From assembly GCA_963777905.1 (NCBI GenBank), contig CAVZSM010000008.1, positions 270,368-334,367 on the forward strand: a stretch of 64,000 nt of DNA, in the 5' to 3' direction. This DNA is from Trebonia sp963777905. GTDB taxonomy: Bacteria > Actinomycetota > Actinomycetes > Streptosporangiales > Streptosporangiaceae. The notes below the pieces were generated by a model. The model worked only from the letters and a program-made list of their open reading frames with translations. It made no database searches and had not been told where the DNA came from. Shown piece by piece: positions 1-7,164 of the stretch. The position numbers were made by a program, and so were the translations under genes. Position 1 is the first letter of the stretch; each line of letters opens with the position of its first letter.

Positions 1-480
1 AGGCGCTAATAACAGCAAGAGGCGATGCCCAACCAGGTCGGCGGGTTCACCCCTGCGGGAGAGCGAGCATCCGCGCTGATACCCCAGCGCGCCGTCTCAC
101 GATCGCGGCGACGTACGACCTTCAGGTCCTACGACCCGCCGGCCCGCAGGATCACCCTGGTCCCGGCAGCCCGCGCCCGGCGCGCGCCCCGCATCGCCTG
201 CTGACCGGCACAGGCACCTGGCCGGCCCGGCGGCGGGCACCCGGCGGCATAGTGGATCGAAAGGGCCCGCCAGGGGTACCCGACGATCCACCATCGTCCA
301 GCGCGGTCCCGGGCCGCACCCGGCGCCGCCCCGCAGATCCCGCAGCCCCCAGCGTCACCAAGCCCGAACACGGCAGCCGGGCATAGGCCGGCCAATGCGC
401 AGTCACCCGGGCTCTATCGGTACGTGTCAATACCCCAAGCGCAGGCTCACGATCGAAGCAACGTACGCGCTGTAAAGCCG
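1..480. repeat. Mosaic intergenic repeat region
   Basis: No gene is supported in the first 550 bases. The stretch is a patchwork of sequences that recur in the window. A copy of the AACAGCAAGA motif lies at about 6-23. A segment at 76-125 starting ATACCCCAGC recurs, split by the IS110 element, at 4614-4636 plus 6571-6595, and partly at 428-470. A hairpin at 248-295 (arm CGATCCACCATC, partner AGTGGATCG) recurs at 6651-6700 with matching right flank. This looks like a REP-like or MITE-like repeat family; no coding role is seen. Confidence 0.7.
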
Positions 481-552
481 TGCGTACGTCATCCCTACTT
501 GCCGCTATGAGCCGTAACGTTCACGGAACGGTCCGCGCGTAGGGTTCGGTTC

Positions 553-1755
553 ATGAGCTTCGGTTTTGGGTCGGCGCGGATGTGGAGGAGCATCCTGGGC
601 CTCCTGGCCATCTTGTCCCTCACCGCCGCGGTCCCGCTGAGTCTGCTGGCACACGAGGTGGACAGCGGATTGATAGCCGCGGTGATCGGCGTTCCCTGTG
701 CGGCGGTGGGGATGGTGGTCACCCGGCGCCAGCGGGAGAATCCGCTCGGCTGGCTCTTCCTCGTGATCGGCGTCTGCCTGTTCCTCAGCACAATCGGCCA
801 AGACTACGCGATACTGGCCTACCGTCTCGGGCACCGCCTGCCCCTGGGCCCGGTGGCACTGGTGCTGGATGAGATCTGGGGTCCCAGCCTTGTATTGTTC
901 GCGGTCGTGATCTTGCTGTTCCCGGACGGCAGGCTGTCCTCGCGGTTCTGGCGCGGTGCGCTGCGAGTCTACGGCGTGTGGTTCGCGGCGCTGCTCGCCG
1001 CTACCGGTGCAGCGATGGCCGCCGCCCTGACCGCGCACCCGGTCCGCGTCGACGACAACGGCGGCCTGGCAGCTGTCGACCAGCCGGCCGGCTGGTTCAA
1101 CGCCGTCCAGGGCCTGCTCGTCTTGATACTCCTCGGCCTGTCGCTGGCCTTCATCGCCCGCCAGGCGCTGAGCTGGCGGCGCGCTACCGGCGAGCGGCGC
1201 CAGCAGCTGAAATGGCTAGCCAGCGGCGCCGCGCTCAGCATTATCTGCCTGTTCCTGGCGGCCTCCATTCCCAGTTCGCCAGGCAACGGCCCCACGCTCC
1301 GGGGGGTGCTTAACACCCTTGCGTGGATGGGTGTCGCCGCGCTGCCGATCGCCATCGGCGTGGCCATCTTGAAGTACCGGCTGTACGACATTGACCGGAT
1401 CATCTCCCGGACGCTTGCCTACGCGATCGTCACCGGCCTGCTGGTCGGGGTCTACACCGGACTGGTCTTGCTGGCCACCCAGGTGCTCAAGTTCCACAGC
1501 GCGGTCGCGGTGGCCGCCGCCACCCTGGTCGCGGCCGCGCTGTTCAATCCGGTCCGGCGCCGGGTGCAGCACGCCGTGGACCGCCGATTCAACCGGGCCC
1601 GCTACGACGCTGAGCAAATGATGGCGGCGTTCGCGGCCCGCCTCCAGGACGCAGTGGACCCCGAGGCGGTCCGCGCCGATCTCACCGGCGTGATCCATGC
1701 CGCTCTTGAGCCAACTCACATGTCGGTGTGGCTCGGGCCGGGCGAACGGCACTGA
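553..1755 (+). CDS. Membrane sensor-like protein without kinase domain
   Basis: A 400-residue integral membrane protein resembling the N-terminal sensory part of actinobacterial histidine kinases. About eight hydrophobic segments occupy residues 10-325. They are followed by the characteristic stretch containing YDIDRIISRTLAYA (about residue 277) and a soluble linker NPVRRRVQHAVDRRFNRARYD. The protein stops where a GAF or kinase region would be expected to begin; no H-box or ATP-binding motif is present. It may be a stand-alone sensor or a remnant. The start follows the repeat region by about 70 bases; no response regulator is adjacent. Confidence 0.75.
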   Translation: MSFGFGSARMWRSILGLLAILSLTAAVPLSLLAHEVDSGLIAAVIGVPCAAVGMVVTRRQRENPLGWLFLVIGVCLFLSTIGQDYAILAYRLGHRLPLGPVALVLDEIWGPSLVLFAVVILLFPDGRLSSRFWRGALRVYGVWFAALLAATGAAMAAALTAHPVRVDDNGGLAAVDQPAGWFNAVQGLLVLILLGLSLAFIARQALSWRRATGERRQQLKWLASGAALSIICLFLAASIPSSPGNGPTLRGVLNTLAWMGVAALPIAIGVAILKYRLYDIDRIISRTLAYAIVTGLLVGVYTGLVLLATQVLKFHSAVAVAAATLVAAALFNPVRRRVQHAVDRRFNRARYDAEQMMAAFAARLQDAVDPEAVRADLTGVIHAALEPTHMSVWLGPGERH

Positions 1756-2133
1756 CGCGATACCCGCGAGCTGGACGATAGGCGCCAGGGGCGGCGGCTA
1801 ACGGCAGCTCAGGCCCACGTGGGATCCGGCGTACGCGGCACGGGCCTCCGAGGCTGAGCAGCGGCGCTGCCGCCAGGCCCGGCGCAGCGCTAGCGGCGCC
1901 GCTTGATCAAATACGGCCAGATCCGGCAGTAGCCCGCAAGTCGAACCACAGGTCTGAATCTTCCGAATGGCCCTCTCGAAAAGCCGACGGTCTAACCGAC
2001 CGATCCGCTCTATCGGTGTCGATTGCGCAGGTTCACCCCCGCGTGAGAGCGAGCATTGGCGCTGATAACAGCAAGAAGTGACCGGCCTCGGTCGGTCGCC
2101 TAGACAATAACAGCAAGAAGAGGTGGCCCAGTG
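1756..2133. repeat. Intergenic region with two copies of the AACAGCAAGAAG motif
   Basis: No gene is seen. Copies of the dispersed motif lie at 2062-2078 (CTGATAACAGCAAGAAG) and 2104-2120 (ACAATAACAGCAAGAAG), just beyond the 3' end of the minus-strand gene that stops at 2134. The segment 2008-2062 (TCTATCGGT, then TCGATTGCGCAGG, then GTTCACCCCCGCG and GAGAGCGAGCAT) repeats blocks seen at 35-75 and 411-440. Confidence 0.65.
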
Positions 2134-3606
2134 TCAATGTGGGAGGGGCTGGCGGGGACCGTCGCGTACTTCCGGCAGGTGCTCGCTGGCTGGAGCCGGT
2201 TCGCGGTCGGCGCGGGCGGGTGCGCGGCCGAAAAGGCCTTCCGCGGCGATGACCATCCAGACGGCGATTTCCGTGTACAGCAGGACCTGAGCGAAGATCG
2301 TGGTCCGGTTCACGCTGTGCAACAGCCAGCCGTGGATCTCGAGTGCGCCGAACACGTACGTGACGAAGATGATCGCAAGCGAGCCCAGGCAGCAGATCCA
2401 TAGCCATACCGGGTTCGCCAGGCCGGCCCGCTGCCGGTCCGCGCGCAGGAACCAGCACCCGGCCAGCAGCACCGCCAGCGCCAGCGGGGCGACGTGCAGA
2501 TACCCGGCCATGCCGACGACGGTGGCCCCGGCACGGGTGAGCCGCGATTCCGGGGACCCGGTGGTGAAGAACGCGTCGTGCACGCCGAGCAGCCGCATCA
2601 TGCCTGCATAGGCCAACCCTGGCAGCGCGGGCACCAGCACGAACACGGCCCGCTCGGCCCACCGCCGTGCCGCCGGCCCAGGCAGCGAGAACGGCCGGTA
2701 GCGCAGCGCGATCGCCACGATGATGATCAACGCGGTGGTCAGCCCCTCGTTCTTCGTCAGGCTGGCCGCGGCAGCACAGATCCAGGCCACGGCCAGCGCC
2801 CGCGGGCCTCGCGGCAGCACCAGGCCCCAGATGACCGCGCCGACCGCGAACGCCGACCACACCAGGTCGATGTAGCCCTCGACCGCGTAGGGACCTGACA
2901 CGGCGAAGCCCACCACGCCGATGACGCCTGCGGCGGCGACCGCGACGACGCGGGCAGGCCAGCGGGCCCCGCTCCCCGCGGCCGCGACGTCAGAGACGGC
3001 CACGATCCCCATCGCGACCACTCCCAGAGCGCATGCGGTCACAAGCACGGTCATGTCGACGCCCAGATGCAGGTTCCCGAGTCCGTAAAACTTGAACGCC
3101 AGCGCCGAGGCGGCCGAGGCGAGCGGCGGGTAGTCAGGGTTGGAGATCACATAGGACGGGTTCTGCAAGCTGGTCAGCAGCTCGTGGTGCCCGCCGTAGA
3201 GCATCAGCGCGTGGGTCGTCCAGATCGTGGTGCCGTCCCCGGTGAGCAGCGCCCCGCGCAGTGCGCTCAATGGCACGGCGAGACAGCCGGCCACGACAGC
3301 GACGGCGAGGACGGACCATGCCCAGGCGCCCCGGGTCCGCGGCGCCTGGGCGTTTCGCGGCCCGGCGCCGCGCTGGGCGATCACCCACCAGGCGAGCACC
3401 GCGATGTTCACGGTCGCCGCTACCGCCAGGTAATCCGGCACAAGCGACCCGCCGACGCCGAGTTCGATCTCCGCGGCGACCGCCGCCATGACCGTACCGA
3501 TCACCGGAGCCAGGAATACGACCACCGCGGACCACCCGGCCGCCGCCAAGGCTGGCAGTACCCCCGGTAGCGCCAGCCCCGCGGCCAGCACGACCAGCGC
3601 CCTCAT
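2134..3606 (-). CDS. Polytopic membrane protein, GT-C glycosyltransferase-like
   Basis: A 490-residue protein with roughly eleven hydrophobic segments. It contains SNPDYPPLASAASALAFKFY (about residue 160), which resembles the YPPL element of GT-C membrane glycosyltransferases (ArnT/PMT/GT87 types) that use polyprenyl-phosphate sugars. The catalytic acidic residue expected in the first extracytoplasmic loop is not obvious, so the enzymatic assignment is tentative. It overlaps the upstream small membrane protein by four bases (ATGA), so the two are probably co-translated. The hydrophilic C-tail is rich in Pro, Arg and Glu. Confidence 0.65.
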   Translation of the reverse strand: MRALVVLAAGLALPGVLPALAAAGWSAVVVFLAPVIGTVMAAVAAEIELGVGGSLVPDYLAVAATVNIAVLAWWVIAQRGAGPRNAQAPRTRGAWAWSVLAVAVVAGCLAVPLSALRGALLTGDGTTIWTTHALMLYGGHHELLTSLQNPSYVISNPDYPPLASAASALAFKFYGLGNLHLGVDMTVLVTACALGVVAMGIVAVSDVAAAGSGARWPARVVAVAAAGVIGVVGFAVSGPYAVEGYIDLVWSAFAVGAVIWGLVLPRGPRALAVAWICAAAASLTKNEGLTTALIIIVAIALRYRPFSLPGPAARRWAERAVFVLVPALPGLAYAGMMRLLGVHDAFFTTGSPESRLTRAGATVVGMAGYLHVAPLALAVLLAGCWFLRADRQRAGLANPVWLWICCLGSLAIIFVTYVFGALEIHGWLLHSVNRTTIFAQVLLYTEIAVWMVIAAEGLFGRAPARADREPAPASEHLPEVRDGPRQPLPH

Positions 3607-4046
3607 AGCCGGCTCACCTCCAGTGTCAGCCCTTCACACTGCCCCTTCGCCGGATCCGGGGCCGCTCTCGTGAGCGGGAAGGGGAAGAGGCGATGCCCAG
3701 GCGGCGGAACGAGGGTAAGCCGGTACTGCGCGTCAGCGATGTCCATCTCCGGCACCGCCCACGGCGTCGACCACTCCACCAGATGATCCGCCGGTTCAGA
3801 CAGCGGATCGGTGACGTAGACAGTGGCCCCCTCCGGCACCTTCAGCCGGATCGCGTCGAAGACGCATTCTGCCTGGCGCTGCTGGGCGTTCACCCCCGCG
3901 ATGAACTTAGTAGTGGTGACGTAGCGCGTGAACTGCACATCATGGTGCACGCTCAACCCCAGCCCCACACCGGCGGCAACCACGATCGCGGCGCAGCCTA
4001 TAAGCTTGCCCGCCCGCTCAGAACGCCCGCTCATCGACGACGACAA
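3603..4046 (-). CDS. Small single-pass membrane protein
   Basis: A 147-residue protein with a cytoplasmic N-terminus (MSSSMSGRSERAGKL), one membrane segment at about residues 14-33 and an extracytoplasmic domain of about 110 residues. No family is recognised. Its stop overlaps the start of the downstream polytopic glycosyltransferase-like gene, so it is probably an accessory subunit of that protein. The 244 bases upstream hold nothing recognisable except a lower-GC patch near 4110 that could carry the promoter. Confidence 0.6.
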   Translation of the reverse strand: MSSSMSGRSERAGKLIGCAAIVVAAGVGLGLSVHHDVQFTRYVTTTKFIAGVNAQQRQAECVFDAIRLKVPEGATVYVTDPLSEPADHLVEWSTPWAVPEMDIADAQYRLTLVPPPGHRLFPFPLTRAAPDPAKGQCEGLTLEVSRL

Positions 4047-4290
4047 CCCTCCCCCGGAGGAATCAGTCGCACCGTACCGTTGCGGCGCAGCCTACCGGCC
4101 GTCCTTAGGATGAACTTAACTTTTGCCGGATATGCGGCGGGACGCGTGATCGATGTAGCGGTTATCGAGGACCCGGCCGCCGGCGAGGCGGGTATCCCCC
4201 GGCGCACGCGGCCGCTCGTCCAGCCGGCCGAGCCGCGGTCGGCTGGCCGTGAGCCTGAGTACATCGTCACGCCTTATGGCGAATGGTTTC

Positions 4291-4596
4291 TTATTCATGC
4301 TGGCAGAGCCCGAATAAACATGTTGACGCGAAGCTCAAGGCGGCCTTGGAAGCCCTCCGTAGCCGGACATGGCGAGGGCGCCGAAGGACAGTGGCCCGTA
4401 GGTGCTGGACTCTTCCCGGCGCTAACCGGCGCTTCAGTTGTTCAGCGAACGCACGCCACGCCTGAGCGCTGAACGTCAGCGTTCGGCCGTCGCGGTCCTT
4501 GGTGTCGCGCACCAGCACAACCCGTGCGGCGCCGGCCACCTCTACGCAGGACCCGCGGTTGCCATCGGAGTAAGTGGATTTACGCCAGCTGACCAT
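4291..4596 (-). CDS. DUF397 domain protein with aberrant C-terminal extension
   Basis: Residues 3-55 match the DUF397 pattern: WRKSTYSDGNRGSCVEVA, then VVLVRDTKDRDGRTLTFSAQAW and FAEQLK. DUF397 proteins are small (about 60-80 residues), restricted to actinomycetes, and usually paired with an XRE-family helix-turn-helix gene. No partner is present here. After residue 57 the frame runs on for about 45 residues of Arg-rich sequence, suggesting that the natural stop was lost. The start codon lies directly beside the repeat interrupted by the IS110 element, so the original locus was probably rearranged and this may be a remnant. Confidence 0.65.
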   Translation of the reverse strand: MVSWRKSTYSDGNRGSCVEVAGAARVVLVRDTKDRDGRTLTFSAQAWRAFAEQLKRRLAPGRVQHLRATVLRRPRHVRLRRASKAALSFASTCLFGLCQHE

Positions 4597-5060
4597 AGCT
4601 ATTGGTACGGGTCAATACCCCAGCACGCCGCCTCACCAGCGTAAGAGGAATGTTGTCAAGGGGTCTGGGGTGCTTTCCTGAGTTTCCGTGTCGGGGCTGT
4701 GATCTGGGGTTATTGCTGCGGCTGGGCGCGGCGGTGCCGGCGTGGCGCGGCGCCGGCTGGCTGAGGGCATGGCTGCGGGCCGCGCGGCGCTGGCCGGCGC
4801 GGGCGGCTGGGGTGCCTGGTGCGCGGCACCCGGGTCTTCTCGCTCTACGTAGCTCAAGCGGGCTCGGCCCGCCCGCAGCGCGGGCGGGCCTGCTCCTGCA
4901 GCGTTCAACCGGGCTGGTGAGAAGACCCGGGGACAGGCCGGGGAGAACTGCCCAGGGTGAGGCGCGGGGTGGTCCCCGACGATCGTGCGGGCTCGCTCTC
5001 CCCCCTCGGAGGAAGCTGTCAGGCACCCGTGACGGGTGTGTTGTTACTGGTATGTGCCGG

Positions 5061-6365
5061 TCAGGCGGCCTCCGCCGGGATGGCGGCGAGGCCGGCGGCC
5101 ACGCCGGGGTCCCAGCTGGTGCCGTGCACGGCCAGGGAGTAGATCCAGCGCAGCAGGGAGGCGGCGCACGCCACCCGGGCCTTGGCGCGCCGCGCGCGGG
5201 CCGCGGCTGCTGCCGCCCTGGCCTGCTGCGGTCCCGCATCAGCCGCGCCGGCGCTGGCAGCCCGGGTCATCGCGGTGTACTTGGCGGCCAGTACCGGGTT
5301 GAGCTGGAGCATCGGCCATACCGCGCGCCAGGCGGTCAGCCGCAGGCCGGGCCGGCCGCGGCGGGAGATGCGCGCCTGGCCCTCAAAAGCGCCGGAGGCA
5401 TTATCGGACGGGGACAGCCCGGCGTGCTTGACCAGGGATGAGGAGCTGTCGTAACGGCGCGGGTCACCGGTCTCGGCCAAGATCGCCGCTGCCCCGGTGG
5501 CGGTCAGCCCGGGGATGTCACCCAGCCGGGACAGGCCGAGCTCATCGAGCATCATCGTCATGTCCGCCTCCACGGCGCGCAGCTGGGCGCGGGTGCGGGC
5601 CAGGTCGCCCAGCTCATCGGCGCACCGGCGGAGCAGGCCGCGGCGGGACCAGGTGACCACGCCCTCGGTGTCGGTCAGCGCGGCGAAGACCCGGCCGATG
5701 ATCCTGCCCCACCCCTTCTTGCCGCCCCAGCCGGGCACGGCGCCGCGGACCGCGGCGGTAAACTCCTCCAGCCCGAGGGCGGCCAGCCCGGCCGGGTCCC
5801 CGCCGCACCGGCCGGTCACCACCTGCAGGGCCGCCAGCCAGGTCACCGACTCAAACGGCTGCGCGCACGCCTCGGTCGCCACCGGCCAGGCCACCGACAG
5901 GAAATCCCGGATCCGCTGCACCGACGCGGTCGCAGCCGTGATCAGCTGGACGCGGCGCCGCCCCAGGTGCCGCAGGTGCGCCCACGCCTCATCCAGCTCC
6001 TCCGGGATATAACAGTGCAGCTCCACCGCCAGCCGCCCGATCATCACGCAATCGGACTCATCGGTCTTATGCGTCGTGTAATCCTGCTGCTCCCGGGCGA
6101 TATGGGACACCAGCGGCTGGACGCACACCAGCGGCAGGCCCCGCTCCGCGCACAGCCGCTGCACCTGCATCCACCGCGGCCCGGTCGGCTCGCACGCCAC
6201 CGCCACCCGCTCAAACCCCTTCACCGTGGCCTGCGCGGCAGCCCAGTCGAGCGCCTCACCCAGCCGGAACGCCTTCACCCGCACCGTCTTGCGCGCCAGC
6301 ACCCGCACATCGTGATCGATCACCGCCAGCACCTGCTTATCCTCGCCCAGGTCGATCCCGATCAC
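5061..6365 (-). CDS. IS110-family transposase (DEDD recombinase)
   Basis: 434 residues. The N-terminal RuvC-like domain (about 1-160) starts with IGIDLGEDKQVLAVID, carrying the first catalytic Asp. It continues with ACEPTGPRWMQVQRL (Glu) and HKTDESDCVMIGRLA (the Asp pair). The C-terminal Transposase_20-type domain (about 265-350) contains DIPGLTATGAAAILAETGD and the Ser-containing FEGQARISRRGRPGLRL region that supplies the nucleophile in this family. The start is GTG at 6365; upstream in-frame codons reach a TAG with no ATG. The frame is intact, so the element may still be active. Confidence 0.93.
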   Translation of the reverse strand: MIGIDLGEDKQVLAVIDHDVRVLARKTVRVKAFRLGEALDWAAAQATVKGFERVAVACEPTGPRWMQVQRLCAERGLPLVCVQPLVSHIAREQQDYTTHKTDESDCVMIGRLAVELHCYIPEELDEAWAHLRHLGRRRVQLITAATASVQRIRDFLSVAWPVATEACAQPFESVTWLAALQVVTGRCGGDPAGLAALGLEEFTAAVRGAVPGWGGKKGWGRIIGRVFAALTDTEGVVTWSRRGLLRRCADELGDLARTRAQLRAVEADMTMMLDELGLSRLGDIPGLTATGAAAILAETGDPRRYDSSSSLVKHAGLSPSDNASGAFEGQARISRRGRPGLRLTAWRAVWPMLQLNPVLAAKYTAMTRAASAGAADAGPQQARAAAAAARARRAKARVACAASLLRWIYSLAVHGTSWDPGVAAGLAAIPAEAA

Positions 6366-6570
6366 CGCGCCGCCCCGCGGCAGCAGCCCGCGCAGCCGCT
6401 CCCGCCGCGCGTTCCGCCGCCGGTCATGCCAGTACCGCTACCCTTGCCCACAGAACGTCCTCCTCGCTGCGTTTGGGACACCAAGCCCGTACTACCGCAC
6501 CAGGAGGACGTTCCTGTATCAACCGCATCACCACCGGACAACCGCCCCTAGCGCGTTGTCCTATTACTAC
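6366..6570 (-). ncRNA. Candidate IS110 bridge RNA region
   Basis: In IS110-group elements the non-coding stretch upstream of the transposase is transcribed into a bridge RNA whose loops pair with target and donor DNA. Here 205 bases separate the transposase start from the element end. On the minus strand they hold a 12-bp stem (AGGAACGTCCTC and GAGGACGTTCT type arms, 6455-6516) around a loop of about 37 bases. Position, length and hairpin fit the family. Boundaries and guide loops were not resolved, so this is a placement by family knowledge. Confidence 0.5.
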
Positions 6571-6932
6571 GATTGAGGCGGCGTACGGCCTTGGAGCCTT
6601 GCGGCATCGCGTATCCGGGCGGGCCTGCCCCGGCCGCAGGCGTTCCGCGACGATGGTGGATCGAAAATGCCCGCCTGGGGTACCTAACGATCCACCATCG
6701 TCCAGGCCGGCCCTGGGCCGCGCCCGGCGCTGCCCCGTCAATCCCGCAGTCCCCAGCCGCACCACGATCCAATGAACGTTGAACACCCGGCCGGCAGACA
6801 GCGCGCAGGTCTTTCAGCGCCACCGCACAGCAGCCCCGGGCGCGAGGCAGTCAATGCGCAATCGGCATGCTCTGTTAGTCTCGATTGCGCAATCGACAGG
6901 TCACCCACCCGGGAGCGGCCCCATCCGTGGAC
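6571..6932. repeat. Hairpin repeat copy and 16-bp palindrome
   Basis: No gene is seen. 6651-6663 and 6688-6700 form a perfect 13-bp inverted repeat (CGATGGTGGATCG / CGATCCACCATCG) around a 24-base loop. The loop and the 60 bases to its right match 250-345 closely. A perfect 16-bp palindrome, TCGATTGCGCAATCGA, lies at 6881-6896; half of it (TCGATTGCGCA) reappears at 2017-2027. These look like REP-like or operator sequences rather than coding DNA. Confidence 0.65.
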
Positions 6933-7030
6933 GTCTTCCGTCACAGGGGTCACCGTGGAGGTTAGCCCGCGGCTTCACCGGCTAGCTGTGTTATTCCGGG
7001 TCGATATGCCCCGGAAGTACACACCTGGAG
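6933..7030. repeat. 98-bp hairpin repeat, copy 1
   Basis: This segment begins GTCTTCCGTCACAGGGGTCA and ends in an imperfect stem-loop, TGTGTTATTCCGGG (6987-7000) with CCCGGAAGTACACA (7010-7023). A second copy of the same length lies at 36298-36395, where the stem is perfect. Both copies are intergenic and both are followed within about 100 bases by the AACAGCAAGAAGCG motif. The conserved ends and divergent middle suggest a non-autonomous repeat. Confidence 0.7.
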
Positions 7031-7101
7031 GCCGTGTCGCAGGCACCGTCGCGGTACTGGCACATCGGCCGCGTCCGGCCCGTAACCCAAGCCCCCCAAG
7101 G

Positions 7102-7120
7102 CTGATAACAGCAAGAAGCG
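7102..7120 (+). repeat. Dispersed motif CTGATAACAGCAAGAAGCG
   Basis: This is one of nine copies in the window (others near 6, 2062, 2104, 15635, 15684, 36111, 36213 and 36417). All are on the plus strand and all are intergenic. This copy lies 45 bases beyond the 3' end of the minus-strand amidohydrolase-PaaX gene. Its function is not known. Confidence 0.7.
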
Positions 7121-7164
7121 GCGGAGCCGCGAAAGTCGCCACGGGCCCGTTCGGGATAAAGCTG

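Larger units (their letters stand above)
4637..6570 (-). mobile_element. IS110-family insertion sequence
   Basis: An element of about 1.93 kb containing one DEDD transposase. The ends were inferred by comparison: sequence up to 4636 joined to sequence from 6571 restores a continuous copy of the repeat at 76-125. The dinucleotide AC stands at both junctions (4635-4636 and 6569-6570) and is the likely core exchanged during recombination. There are no terminal inverted repeats and no longer target duplication, as usual for IS110. The restored target is itself a near-perfect palindrome (CCGCCTCA-CGAT-TGAGGCGG). Confidence 0.75.
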
